Below are positions 7,800-17,247 of a DNA stretch of 47,227 nucleotides, in pieces; positions within the stretch are counted from its first letter, which is position 1, and each line of letters starts with the position of its first letter. The DNA comes from JAVBLW01 sp031553215. Its GTDB lineage: Bacteria > Bacillota_I > Bacilli_A > Acholeplasmatales > Anaeroplasmataceae. The DNA is taken from assembly GCA_031553215.1 (NCBI GenBank), contig JAVBLW010000025.1, forward strand, positions 1-47,227. Direction: 5' to 3'. A program made the translations under genes and the position numbers. The notes beneath the pieces were generated by a model. The model was not told the DNA's origin. It did no database searches and saw only the letters and a list, made by a program, of their open reading frames with translations.

Positions 7800-9353
7800 T
7801 TATTTATTAATTGAATTAACATTAGTACATTCAATTTCTTCAGATAATATTCCATTAAATTTAACATCACTAATCTTAACTTTGTTAACATTGTAGAAAA
7901 TTAATCCTTTACCCTTCATAGGATCCAAGAAACTCATCATGGCCGGAATTCCTTCTTTAGGATCTTTTGAATAATTAAAATTAATGTTTTCTATTATTAT
8001 TTCATCTATTTTTTGTTCTGGAAGACCATAGAAAGTTCCAGCTGCAACATTAACATTATCACAATCAATATCTTTAAAATGGAATTTACCCAGATAAGGA
8101 GTTCTATCATCCACCGGTAGAGAGTCCTTAGACCAAACATATTCAGTTCTTCCATCCGGATCACAATAATAGAACATATTTATAACCAATGGAGTCAATA
8201 CTTCATTCATTTTAATATTTTCAAATGTGATACCATCTATAACGGCATCTTTTCCACGTCCACGACGAGTTTTGATTCTTAATCCCCTATCTGTTTCATT
8301 GAAATAGCATTGTGATACATTTATATTTTTTATACCACCACTCATTTCAGAACCAAGTACAACCGCTCCATGACCAAAATTCATTGAACAATTACGGATG
8401 TTAAAATTTTCAGACGGTTTTTTATGTTTTCTTCCCATATAAATCTTTCCAGATTTTATAGCAATACAGTCATCACCTACTGAAAAATATACCCCCAAGA
8501 TATCAACATTCTTACATGATTCAGGATCACATCCGTCAGTATTTGGAGAACTGCTTGGACTTATTAAATTAACATTAATAAATCTAATATCCTCTGAAAA
8601 ATATGGGTGGCAATTCCATGATGGAGTATTAGTTACTGTAACACCTTGAAAAGATATATTCTTACAATTATTTAAGAATATTCCTCTTGGTCGCCATGCA
8701 ATACGCTTAGTTCTAACATCAACCCACCAATCAGAATTTTGAGCATTTCCATCAATTATACCTTTACCAATAATATTAACATTAGATACATTTATTCCTG
8801 TTATTATACTAGCAAAGCAATCAAGTGGATTTCCTTCCCAAGAACCTAAATTATACTCATCTTGTTCATCAGTATTTAAGGTTACACCAGGTAAAATAGG
8901 ATAGTTATTTCTATCTATATCCCCAACTAAACGCGCTTTTTCTGTTAATTCAATTGTAATATTACTTCTCAAGAATAAAGGACCTGTATAATAATCACCA
9001 TTTGATATTAAAACACGACCATTATCAGGACAAGCATTAATACAAGCTTGAATAAAGTTAGTATCATTGCTAACTCCATCACCCTTAGCGCCAAATTTTT
9101 TAACATCCAAAGTAACAACTTCATACTTCGTTTTTATTGTCTTTGTAGTTTCTATTCCAGAATAAACAATTTTTATATTATATTCCATATTAGGATGTAA
9201 ATCATATATAGAATATATATTATTTTTCACATTAGAAGCATATAATGCATTATCAACATAAATATCATAAGCCTCATCACTTAAATAGGGAGTACGATTT
9301 TCAAGTTCAATAGTACAACTTCTCGTATTCAAAAAAATTACATTAAAATTCAT
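7800..9353 (-). CDS. Intracellular GH28 polygalacturonase (likely exo-acting)
   Basis: Glycoside hydrolase family 28, 517 residues, cleaving alpha-1,4-galacturonan. Residues 1-80 look like a fibronectin-III-like domain; the parallel beta-helix starts at KKFGAKGDGVSNDT. All four GH28 signatures are present: SPNTDGCD, GDDCIAIKSG (catalytic Asp pair), FGHGAVVLGSE, and RIKTRRGRG. There is no signal peptide, so it acts in the cytoplasm on imported oligogalacturonides; this favours an exo-polygalacturonase. It is the last gene of the ABC-importer operon, 12 bases after the preceding gene. Exact product and chain-end specificity are not decidable from sequence. Confidence 0.93.
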   Translation of the reverse strand: MNFNVIFLNTRSCTIELENRTPYLSDEAYDIYVDNALYASNVKNNIYSIYDLHPNMEYNIKIVYSGIETTKTIKTKYEVVTLDVKKFGAKGDGVSNDTNFIQACINACPDNGRVLISNGDYYTGPLFLRSNITIELTEKARLVGDIDRNNYPILPGVTLNTDEQDEYNLGSWEGNPLDCFASIITGINVSNVNIIGKGIIDGNAQNSDWWVDVRTKRIAWRPRGIFLNNCKNISFQGVTVTNTPSWNCHPYFSEDIRFINVNLISPSSSPNTDGCDPESCKNVDILGVYFSVGDDCIAIKSGKIYMGRKHKKPSENFNIRNCSMNFGHGAVVLGSEMSGGIKNINVSQCYFNETDRGLRIKTRRGRGKDAVIDGITFENIKMNEVLTPLVINMFYYCDPDGRTEYVWSKDSLPVDDRTPYLGKFHFKDIDCDNVNVAAGTFYGLPEQKIDEIIIENINFNYSKDPKEGIPAMMSFLDPMKGKGLIFYNVNKVKISDVKFNGILSEEIECTNVNSINK

Positions 9354-9365
9354 AAATACCTCTTA

Positions 9366-9896
9366 TTAATCTTTATATTTTATCTTACGATAAATAGCAA
9401 TTGATGAATTTTTTATAAACAATGCAATGAAGTCCAAAATTACATATATTAATGCAAACATAAATGGATCAAGTGCATCATTACCTACACCAAAAACATC
9501 AAACAATAAATTATGATTACCTAAAAAATCCGTTATTCTTTCCAAAGGCAACATGATTATTATTGCATACCCTAAATTAAGGAAGAATGATAATGCTCCT
9601 TTATTATTAACAACATTATAATAATATGTATTATCCCTACTATTTCTCATATATCTAACTATTGGTCTAACTATAAGATTATTAAATAAGGCAATCCCAA
9701 GTATCATTATTACCATTAATCTTCCAATGTCATATTGGTCATTATTATTCCATAAAAATGCTCCACCTACTGCGAAAAAATAATAGGCAGCTCCCGCTGC
9801 CCAATATTTTAGCAGAAGAATTTTAAGCCAAGATGGAACTTTGGCAAGTTTATCTTGCTCATATGGTTTAATTTCTTTTTCTGCTTTATTTCCCAT
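9366..9896 (-). CDS. Unrecognised membrane protein of the pectin operon (A)
   Basis: 176 residues with about four membrane helices (near 28-47, 60-80, 104-122, 142-162) and a hydrophilic start. I do not recognise the family. Its ATG overlaps the stop of the previous gene by one base, so it is made with it, between the ATPase and the polygalacturonase. A part in assembly or tuning of the sugar importer is inferred from position only. Confidence 0.75.
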   Translation of the reverse strand: MGNKAEKEIKPYEQDKLAKVPSWLKILLLKYWAAGAAYYFFAVGGAFLWNNNDQYDIGRLMVIMILGIALFNNLIVRPIVRYMRNSRDNTYYYNVVNNKGALSFFLNLGYAIIIMLPLERITDFLGNHNLLFDVFGVGNDALDPFMFALIYVILDFIALFIKNSSIAIYRKIKYKD

Positions 9897-10492
9897 TATT
9901 TTGTTTCCTTTTTATGTTTCTTATTCATAAATATGAACGCCATAACACAACCAGCTAGAGCAAATATAACACCCGCGAATATAAATATCATTGAACCTTG
10001 AACGGCAGATGAACTCATATTTATTAAGCCTTTATTACTATGTCCATTTAATCTAACATAATAGTAAATTGCTGAAAATGTTAAAACCAAAGTTGTTGCA
10101 GTTGCAACACATGCAGATGATAAATTTTTCTTTGAAGATACCGATACTGCATTAAAAATGTTAATAACTGAGAATAACACTAAAACGAATAATAAGAATG
10201 AAGGTAACCCGTCTTTTGCAGTTAATAAATTAAGTGCATCTTTATGACGCTCAATACTAAATGATATAAAAATTGCAGGAAGTGCTATAAAAATACCAGC
10301 TAGTTTTGAAGGTGAACGTTTGATAGATTCATAAAAATCCACAAAGAATATAGCAATCCACACGAAGAACTTCATAAATGCTCTACCAACTGGATTCTTT
10401 ATAGAATTAGCATACGCATTAGCACGATCAGCAAAATGTGGCTTTACTTCATTACTCATAGGAGAACTAATTTCTTTTTCTTTATTTTCCAT
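9896..10492 (-). CDS. Unrecognised membrane protein of the pectin operon (B)
   Basis: 198 residues, four to five membrane helices, a 45-residue soluble N-terminus and a KKHKKETK tail. An SKKNLSSAC loop and a poly-hydrophobic C-terminal pair of helices are the only notable features. AGGAGG precedes the ATG. No known family is recognised. It is directly downstream of the ABC ATPase gene and coupled to the next gene. Confidence 0.75.
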   Translation of the reverse strand: MENKEKEISSPMSNEVKPHFADRANAYANSIKNPVGRAFMKFFVWIAIFFVDFYESIKRSPSKLAGIFIALPAIFISFSIERHKDALNLLTAKDGLPSFLLFVLVLFSVINIFNAVSVSSKKNLSSACVATATTLVLTFSAIYYYVRLNGHSNKGLINMSSSAVQGSMIFIFAGVIFALAGCVMAFIFMNKKHKKETK

Positions 10493-10504
10493 ATAATTTT
10501 CCTC

Positions 10505-11632
10505 CTATTCTGACATCGAATTATCAATGTAAATTCTATTCGTTGTTTCTTCATCATAGAAGTGAACTTTATTGATATCAAAAGCAACTTTTAAATTTTT
10601 ACTAATATTTACATCGCGTTCGTCGACTTTACAAATAATTTTTTCACCTGCTAATTCAGCATAAACTAAATTATAGGCACCTAACATTTCAGAATAATCA
10701 ACTTCTACTTCAGCAGTAGATTGACTAAATTGTTTTAATGATGCATCATCAACTTTTACATATTCAGGTCTAATTGCCATAATAACATTTTTACCAACAT
10801 ATCCAAGTTGTTGTAATTCAAATAGTTTTTCGTCAGCTATTTTTATTTGAGTATTACTAGCTTCATGAACAAACATTCCATTTTCGGCAATATATCCTGA
10901 AAGTAAATTCATTGGTGGAGTTCCGATAAACGTTGCTACGAATAGATTTGCAGGTTTATCAAACATTTCTTTTGGTGTAGCAATTTGTTGAACATAACCA
11001 TTTGCCATAACGACAATACGAGATGCTAGAGTTAAAGCTTCTATTTGGTCATGTGTTACATAAATAAATGTAGTGTTTAATTTATGATGTAATAAACTTA
11101 ATTCTTTTCTCATTGAACCACGTAATTTAGCATCCAAATTTGATAATGGTTCATCTAATAAATATGCAACTGGGCGACGAACGATAGAACGTCCAACCGC
11201 AACACGTTGACGTTGACCACCAGATAGTTGACGTGGCAAACGATTTAAGTATGGTACTAATCCTAGAATTTCAGCAGTTTCCATAACACGAACATGAATC
11301 TCATTACTATCGTATTTTCTAATCATTAAGCTGAAAGCTAGATTGTGATATACAGACATATGACCATATAGTGCATAGTTTTGGAAAACCATCGCAATAT
11401 CTCTATCACGTGGTGCAACATCATTAACACGTTTACCATTAATAATCAAATCACCACTTGAAATTTCTTCTAACCCAGCAATCATTCTAAGTGTAGTAGA
11501 TTTTCCACATCCAGAAGGACCAGCTAATACAATAAATTCACCATGTTCAATTTCTATGTTAAAATCGAATACAGCCTGAACACCATTAGGATAAATTTTA
11601 TTTACATTTTTTAAGATTACGTCAGCAGCCAT
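10505..11632 (-). CDS. msmX: MsmX/UgpC-type sugar ABC transporter ATPase
   Basis: ATP-binding subunit for carbohydrate importers, 375 residues. Walker A GPSGCGKST (about 38-46), Q-loop FQNYALYGHM, signature LSGGQRQRVAVGR, Walker B AYLLDEPLSNLD and H-loop YVTHDQIEA are all intact. A C-terminal TOBE-type regulatory domain spans about 240-370. Proteins of this class can energise several permeases. Here the gene lies in the same operon as two permeases and a binding lipoprotein, so it is the dedicated motor for this importer. Confidence 0.95.
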   Translation of the reverse strand: MAADVILKNVNKIYPNGVQAVFDFNIEIEHGEFIVLAGPSGCGKSTTLRMIAGLEEISSGDLIINGKRVNDVAPRDRDIAMVFQNYALYGHMSVYHNLAFSLMIRKYDSNEIHVRVMETAEILGLVPYLNRLPRQLSGGQRQRVAVGRSIVRRPVAYLLDEPLSNLDAKLRGSMRKELSLLHHKLNTTFIYVTHDQIEALTLASRIVVMANGYVQQIATPKEMFDKPANLFVATFIGTPPMNLLSGYIAENGMFVHEASNTQIKIADEKLFELQQLGYVGKNVIMAIRPEYVKVDDASLKQFSQSTAEVEVDYSEMLGAYNLVYAELAGEKIICKVDERDVNISKNLKVAFDINKVHFYDEETTNRIYIDNSMSE

Positions 11633-11643
11633 CTTAATTCCTC

Positions 11644-12261
11644 CTAGTGATTTTTAGAATCATTATCATCAGATTCTAAATTATTTAAATATTTATTTAA
11701 TTTTGTAGTTTTTGAATATGAAACATATCCAGAAATAGCGAAAAACGAAGCTGCAGTTAATAATAATATAATACATAAAGCAGCACGTAAATATCCACTT
11801 TGACCTAAATATGCATTTGTTTTTGAATTACTTATCATAGAATTACCAAGTATTTTCTCAGCCTTTGATATTAAAGCTTTTGAACGTACAGAATCCGTAC
11901 TTGCTAATTCTGCACCTTTCTTATAATCTCCCCATGCAGTAATTAATTGCAAAGGAACCCAAAAAATACGTAATACACAAACGATAGCAAAACCAAACAT
12001 AACAAATGAATATTCTTTTTTATAAGCTTTTACTTTTTCGCAAGTTAGGAAACCAAATAATAATATAAATACATTCATTAAAATTTTAATAATTGTAACA
12101 TATCCAGGTCTCATAGAATTTAATGCAATAAACGAAGCAAGGACACTAAATATAATCCCACCAAAGCCAAGTATATACCCTAGAGAGTTTTTTTGGTATC
12201 TCATTTTTTCTATTTTTACATTTTCTATATCTAAAATTTCAATAGTTTGAATTTTTGACAT
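11644..12261 (-). CDS. Unrecognised membrane protein of the pectin operon (C)
   Basis: 205 residues, about five membrane helices, with a soluble loop at about 115-150 (ELASTDSVRSKALISKAEK) and an acidic tail NNLESDDNDSKNH. No family recognised. The ATG at 12261 has AGGTG six bases upstream; a GTG at 12270 is the alternative. It overlaps or touches the stop of the gene before it. It lies between protein D and the ATPase. Confidence 0.75.
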   Translation of the reverse strand: MSKIQTIEILDIENVKIEKMRYQKNSLGYILGFGGIIFSVLASFIALNSMRPGYVTIIKILMNVFILLFGFLTCEKVKAYKKEYSFVMFGFAIVCVLRIFWVPLQLITAWGDYKKGAELASTDSVRSKALISKAEKILGNSMISNSKTNAYLGQSGYLRAALCIILLLTAASFFAISGYVSYSKTTKLNKYLNNLESDDNDSKNH

Positions 12262-12262
12262 A

Positions 12263-12859
12263 TTAAGCACCTACCTTTTCTAATTTCGAAGATTTTGATG
12301 CAAAGTACTTTATTAATGTGTATGCAATCAATGATATAGAAACAACCATTAGAATACATAACGCAATTGTTGTCAAATCAAAAGGATAAACGTTCAAACT
12401 TTTTAACGATCCCTCAACAGTAGGTAGATTCAAGAACTCAGTTAATAATTCTTTGTTTCCAGTCAAACTGCTACGTGCATCTAAGTTTGAAACAAAAGCC
12501 ACTAAAGCAAATCCAAACGCAGCCGCAGGAAATGCGATTCCAGCAACTAAATTGCTGATATAAAATTTCTTTCTATTATGATTACCCATAATTAGTAATC
12601 CAATAAATAATACGAATACAGCCAAAGCCAATAGTACTAATAGATTATTTACAGAGTTGATTTTTTGAGAAACATCTTTTACAACGTCGTCTTTTAAACT
12701 TTCAACAAAAGGGTCTACCCCAAACATATCGGCAAATTCATCTTCATTTTTTAAATCATAACGATTTGTACTGTATAATAACGATACTAAAAGAACAGCA
12801 ATTCCTGAAAAAAGAAGAGCAAATACAATTTTCTTTTGTATCTTAGTGATAATTTTCAT
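12263..12859 (-). CDS. Unrecognised membrane protein of the pectin operon (D)
   Basis: 198 residues with four membrane helices (about 12-30, 73-92, 104-124, 160-182) and an extracytoplasmic-looking acidic loop at 33-68. GGAGG lies eight bases before the ATG. No known domain is recognised. It is the first gene after the binding lipoprotein and is separated from it by a strong hairpin. Confidence 0.75.
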   Translation of the reverse strand: MKIITKIQKKIVFALLFSGIAVLLVSLLYSTNRYDLKNEDEFADMFGVDPFVESLKDDVVKDVSQKINSVNNLLVLLALAVFVLFIGLLIMGNHNRKKFYISNLVAGIAFPAAAFGFALVAFVSNLDARSSLTGNKELLTEFLNLPTVEGSLKSLNVYPFDLTTIALCILMVVSISLIAYTLIKYFASKSSKLEKVGA

Positions 12860-12883
12860 GGTTAACCTCCGTTATACATAGCA

Positions 12884-12912
12884 TTGCATACGAAGGAAAT
12901 CTTCGTATGCAA
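12884..12912 (-). other. Intercistronic 12-bp hairpin without T-run
   Basis: TTGCATACGAAG and CTTCGTATGCAA form a perfect 12-bp stem with a five-base loop between the binding-protein gene and gene D. No U-tract follows, so it is more likely an mRNA 3'-end stabiliser or processing site that raises binding-protein level over downstream genes than a terminator. Confidence 0.75.
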
Positions 12913-12940
12913 TAACTAAATATAGATTATTTTTTATTTA

Positions 12941-15268
12941 TTATTTTAAAAAGCTATAATATTTGTATTGGTTACCACTTGCAGCAGGAACTCCAATTGA
13001 TAATGCATTATATTTTAAATATGAACTATCTGCAGATGCAAATAATTTTTCAACATCATCATAAGATTTAATGCTTCCACCTAAGTTAGCCCATCCAACA
13101 CGAATTACGTCTAAACATGGACCTTCACCAGCAGATGTAGTAGCATTTTTATTGATATTCCAGAATGCAACTAATGCAGATGTTGCAGTAGTAATTGTTG
13201 ATGAGTTCTTTTCTGTTAAAGAAACAGATGTAGGAACAGATCTAAAGAATGCATCTCCACTTGTTTTAACTTGGAACATTGCACCAGTAGCTATAGCATT
13301 AGCAATTTTCTTCATACCAACTTCTTGTAATGGATTTGTATTTTGTGCTTCAAGATAGTTAGAACGAATATTTCCAACTCCAAGACAAGCACCTTGGTAC
13401 TTAGTCATATAATTATGCCAAGTTCCTCCACCATAAGTAAGAATTTCAGCTTTATATGCATCAGTTAAAATTGGATACCATACACCATCAGCATCTTTAA
13501 CTATTTCATTAGAATAGTATCCATCTGCAGTATATGATAAATCAGTACCTTCACCCTCTTGAGTTATTTCAGTACCATAACATTCAAGGAATGATCCTTC
13601 GTTTGTATACATATAGTCAAGTAATTTTAATGAAGCAGCTAATTTTTTAGCATTTCCTTTAACATTCTTAGCTACGATTGACCAACCACCATCTTTTAAT
13701 GAACGGTTATCTTCTGAGAAACGAGTATATGAATATCCTTCATCAGTATTTGCACCAACAATTGGATCTCCATTGTTATCTTTAGTTATAGGCCATTTTG
13801 CAACTGGAGCAATAACTGGTTCCATTTCATTTGTTTTTGTACCATTTTTTACAGTAGATTCATTAAATGCTGTTACGTTTGAGTAATCATAGCACATGAA
13901 TCCTCTACCATCTGCCATTAAATTCTTACGGAATTCAACAGTAGCATCTGTAGTATCATATAGCCAAGTAGCAGGGAATAATCCTTCTTCTTGGAATGTA
14001 CGCATTTTATCTAATACTTTATAAGTATATTCTTGTGTACGTCCATCTACTAATTCACCATCTTCATTATACCATAATAAATCTTTTTCACCTGACATAC
14101 TTCCTCTTAATCCGAACATTTGTCCGATTTCAATGAAAGCACGAACACGGTTATTTTCCCCAGTTCTTGGGAAGAATGGAACCATTACTGTAGAAGCTGA
14201 ACCAGTTAAATAAGCTGGGTTAGTTTTAATACAACGTAATAATGCAACTAATTCATCAGCATTGTAGCAAGCACTTGCGCTAGTAAATATTTCAGATCTT
14301 GAAGCATAAATATTACCTTCACCGATATAATCACCATAAACGTTATCAATATAATCTCTTAGAGCTTGAGTTAAATTTTTACCACTCTTTGTTGCTAAAG
14401 CATTTTGAATATTGATGATGTTTTCAGCTGAACTAAATGAAACTGTAATAGTATCTTGAACATATGCATCACCATCTTTTTTAGCAACTGCAATTTCTTG
14501 TTCAGTCATACTATCGATATATGGAGTTGTATAAGCAGTTGTAGCTAAAGTAGCAGCACTATCAAAATCAGAAGCTTTAACGAAATTATTGTTTGCTGAA
14601 GATGCATCATCATCTAATAAAGCTCTTACCATTTCAACGTTCATATTGAAACATTTTTCTAATTGATCTTGTCCATCGAAATATGGTGCATAGTAAATAC
14701 CTCTATTTACCCCAGTACTCATAAGCATTTGGTTATAAACAGCTGGATTTTTTTCTAAGAACGCAAATAAATTAGGTAATTGATCTTTATATGTAGATAA
14801 ATTTAGGAAATCTCCAGCTGTTACAGCTGAAACATAGTTAGCATTACCATTCATTACTTGAAGAACGTCAACTTTTTTGTTATCTAATCCTTCATAATTT
14901 GCAGTAATTGTGTTTTCCATCATTGTTGCAGTATTTTTTGCTGTTACTGCAGCATCCTCGATCTTAATATTCAAGTGTTTTTCCATTTTTTGCCATACTG
15001 GTAATAAAGTTGTACCTTCATACAATTTCATACCATCTAGAGTTGTGTACACAGCTGGCATAGATGGACTATGTGTTGTTTTGTTTCTGTTATACTTAAT
15101 ATAAGCAATATTGTTATATGATAATGCTAAATTAAGTGTTGTAGCCGTAGTGTCATCCGGATTTGGAGTCGGATCATCAACTGGATCTTTATCGCTTCCA
15201 CATGAAGCTAATCCTACAAATGCGAAGCTGGCAAGACCCGCAACTGTTAATACTTTTTTAAAATTCAT
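12941..15268 (-). CDS. Large carbohydrate ABC transporter substrate-binding lipoprotein
   Basis: 775-residue extracellular solute-binding lipoprotein. The signal peptide MNFKKVLTVAGLASFAFVGL ends in lipobox ASC, followed by an acidic Pro/Asp/Thr linker. The rest has LplA-like features: asparagine- and tyrosine-rich sheets, EEGLFPATW and KLAASLKLLDYMYTNEGS near the end. It is about 200 residues longer than usual LplA-type proteins. ATG at 15268 is chosen because the signal peptide starts there; the frame is open upstream to 15394 and would add a charged, unlikely leader. Two permease genes precede it. A galacturonide oligomer ligand is inferred from operon partners. Confidence 0.9.
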   Translation of the reverse strand: MNFKKVLTVAGLASFAFVGLASCGSDKDPVDDPTPNPDDTTATTLNLALSYNNIAYIKYNRNKTTHSPSMPAVYTTLDGMKLYEGTTLLPVWQKMEKHLNIKIEDAAVTAKNTATMMENTITANYEGLDNKKVDVLQVMNGNANYVSAVTAGDFLNLSTYKDQLPNLFAFLEKNPAVYNQMLMSTGVNRGIYYAPYFDGQDQLEKCFNMNVEMVRALLDDDASSANNNFVKASDFDSAATLATTAYTTPYIDSMTEQEIAVAKKDGDAYVQDTITVSFSSAENIINIQNALATKSGKNLTQALRDYIDNVYGDYIGEGNIYASRSEIFTSASACYNADELVALLRCIKTNPAYLTGSASTVMVPFFPRTGENNRVRAFIEIGQMFGLRGSMSGEKDLLWYNEDGELVDGRTQEYTYKVLDKMRTFQEEGLFPATWLYDTTDATVEFRKNLMADGRGFMCYDYSNVTAFNESTVKNGTKTNEMEPVIAPVAKWPITKDNNGDPIVGANTDEGYSYTRFSEDNRSLKDGGWSIVAKNVKGNAKKLAASLKLLDYMYTNEGSFLECYGTEITQEGEGTDLSYTADGYYSNEIVKDADGVWYPILTDAYKAEILTYGGGTWHNYMTKYQGACLGVGNIRSNYLEAQNTNPLQEVGMKKIANAIATGAMFQVKTSGDAFFRSVPTSVSLTEKNSSTITTATSALVAFWNINKNATTSAGEGPCLDVIRVGWANLGGSIKSYDDVEKLFASADSSYLKYNALSIGVPAASGNQYKYYSFLK

Positions 15269-15306
15269 TTTTTCTTTCACCTTTTTTTCCTTTCTTTTTC
15301 CTTTTT

Positions 15307-16170
15307 CTATTCTTTTACCCCACCGACATTTACCCCAGCAGCAAAGTATTTTTGCATTTGCGGATAAATAATAACGATAGGTATGATAGAACAAACTAAC
15401 ATTGCATATTGCAACGATCTATTTGCATAAGAACGAACTACTACTGAATCTTCTTGTGCAATTGATGAAATCGTATCTCTAATATGCGCTTGTAATGGAT
15501 AATCACTGTCATCCAATATCATCGTTGCCCAGAACCAACCATTCCAACGAGAAATCGCATAGAACATTGTAACTGTCGCAACACTTGCTTTTGACATAGG
15601 TATATAAATTTTAGTTAATAATTGGAACTCTGTTGCACCATCAATTGTTGCAGCTTCTTCTATTTCATGTGGAACACCACTGAAAGCATTACGAAGAAGA
15701 ATTATATTAAACGCATTGAATCCAATACCTATAATATATCCAAACATGTTATTAATTCCTAAACTTCTAAAGTTTTTATATGTTGGAATCATCCCAGCAT
15801 TAAACCACATTGTGAAAACTAAAAGGAAATTGAACCCACGTCCAAACATCAATCTAGTCTTTGATAATGCATATGCACCTGTGATTGCAACAAACATAGA
15901 TACAGCAGTACCAAATACAGTATAGTAAATTGTATTAGAATAAGCTAACCAGTACTTTCTACCATATTCACCCATAATAATGGCTTTTAAAGCACCAGTT
16001 TGAAAACCAATAGGATATAAAACTACCTTACCACCTTCAACTGCTTTAACACTTGAAATCGATACTGATACTACGTATACCAGTGGATACAAACATAAAA
16101 GTGCAAACATAGTTAGTAGAACATAAGCCAAAACTTTAAAAATTATTTCAGATTTATCAAGTCTTTTCAT
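15307..16170 (-). CDS. Sugar ABC transporter permease, LplC/YtcP type
   Basis: 287 residues, six membrane helices, binding-protein-dependent permease. The cytoplasmic EAA loop that docks on the ATPase is EEAATIDGATEFQLLTKIYI at about residue 190. The N-terminal LLCLYPLVYVVSVSIS and C-terminal PQMQKYFAAGVNVGGVKE are typical of the LplC group. It forms the channel with the neighbouring permease; together with MsmX and the lipoprotein it makes a complete importer. Confidence 0.94.
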   Translation of the reverse strand: MKRLDKSEIIFKVLAYVLLTMFALLCLYPLVYVVSVSISSVKAVEGGKVVLYPIGFQTGALKAIIMGEYGRKYWLAYSNTIYYTVFGTAVSMFVAITGAYALSKTRLMFGRGFNFLLVFTMWFNAGMIPTYKNFRSLGINNMFGYIIGIGFNAFNIILLRNAFSGVPHEIEEAATIDGATEFQLLTKIYIPMSKASVATVTMFYAISRWNGWFWATMILDDSDYPLQAHIRDTISSIAQEDSVVVRSYANRSLQYAMLVCSIIPIVIIYPQMQKYFAAGVNVGGVKE

Positions 16171-16185
16171 ATTTTTCTCCTTTTT

Positions 16186-17208
16186 TTAGAACAACGACGT
16201 ACTAGAAACACGTCTACTTATTGCGTTAGCACCTAATACCAAACACATAGCTATAATCGAGTTAAACAAGTCGGCAATAACCCCAACTGCTTGATCTCCA
16301 CCCTGTGCACCACCGGCACCTGAATTTCTTTGTACGAAAGTCGAGATTACATCGGCAGTTTCGTAAGTTTGTGCAGTATACAAACACATTACTCGTTCAA
16401 AACCAATATTAAGTATTTGACCTATACGAAGAATCAACATAATTGATAACGTAGGAGCCATACCAGGCAATGTAACATATCTAATTTGTTGTAATTTCGT
16501 TGCTCCATCGATTTTAGCCGCTTCATAGTTAGCAGGCGAAATCGCCAATATAGCAGCGAAATACACAATAGAACCATATCCTGAACCTTCCCATATACCA
16601 GCAATTTGGAATATCGGTCTAAAGAATTTAGGAGTTTCTAGAATAGCTTGACCTTTTTCAACCCAATGCAACTTCTCAAATAGAGTAGTCAGCATACCAG
16701 CTGCTGCTCCTGAAGTACTCGCTGGTGAACACCAAAGAGTAATAATACTTGAAGTAACAACTACTGATAAAAAGTGAGGTAAATATGTGAATATTTGAAG
16801 GAAACTTCTATATGCACCATTTTTAATTTCACTAAACAATAACGCTAAGAAAATAGGAATTGGGAAACCAAAGAACAATCCATACATACTATTTACGAAA
16901 GTATTTCTAAACGCTCTCCAGAAATTTCTACCATATTCAGATGTTATTGATAAATCAAACAACTTCTTTAAGTTATCAAAACCAACCCATTTAGCATCAA
17001 GTACATTTGTTGCTCCACCTTTTGATTCTTTAAAACCTTGAACTAACCCATATATAGGTAAATATCTAAAGAAGAACATAAAAGTCATCAATGGTATAAG
17101 CATTACATAAAGACGCCAATCTTTAAGTAAGTTTTTAGCAACTCTCGACCATTTCGTTCTTTCTAACTCTTCTAAAATCGCTTCAGAACTTTGAACATTT
17201 TCATTCAT
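16186..17208 (-). CDS. Sugar ABC transporter permease, LplB type
   Basis: 340 residues with six membrane helices. The EAA loop is EAAKIDGATKLQQIRYVTLP; the N-terminal LMLIP..FFFRYLPIYGLVQGFKE pattern is typical of LplB. ATG at 17208 is used, with AAAGGTG about 12 bases upstream; the alternative GTG at 17223 would lie within that site. It is the first of the two permeases and a heterodimer partner of the next gene. Confidence 0.94.
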   Translation of the reverse strand: MNENVQSSEAILEELERTKWSRVAKNLLKDWRLYVMLIPLMTFMFFFRYLPIYGLVQGFKESKGGATNVLDAKWVGFDNLKKLFDLSITSEYGRNFWRAFRNTFVNSMYGLFFGFPIPIFLALLFSEIKNGAYRSFLQIFTYLPHFLSVVVTSSIITLWCSPASTSGAAAGMLTTLFEKLHWVEKGQAILETPKFFRPIFQIAGIWEGSGYGSIVYFAAILAISPANYEAAKIDGATKLQQIRYVTLPGMAPTLSIMLILRIGQILNIGFERVMCLYTAQTYETADVISTFVQRNSGAGGAQGGDQAVGVIADLFNSIIAMCLVLGANAISRRVSSTSLF

Positions 17209-17247
17209 ATATGAAAAACACACCTTTCTAATTTCATTCTAACCAAT

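Noticed and set aside
15269..15394. Longer N-terminus for the binding lipoprotein
   Set aside because: It would place a charged 42-residue leader before the signal peptide and overlap the permease gene's 3' end.
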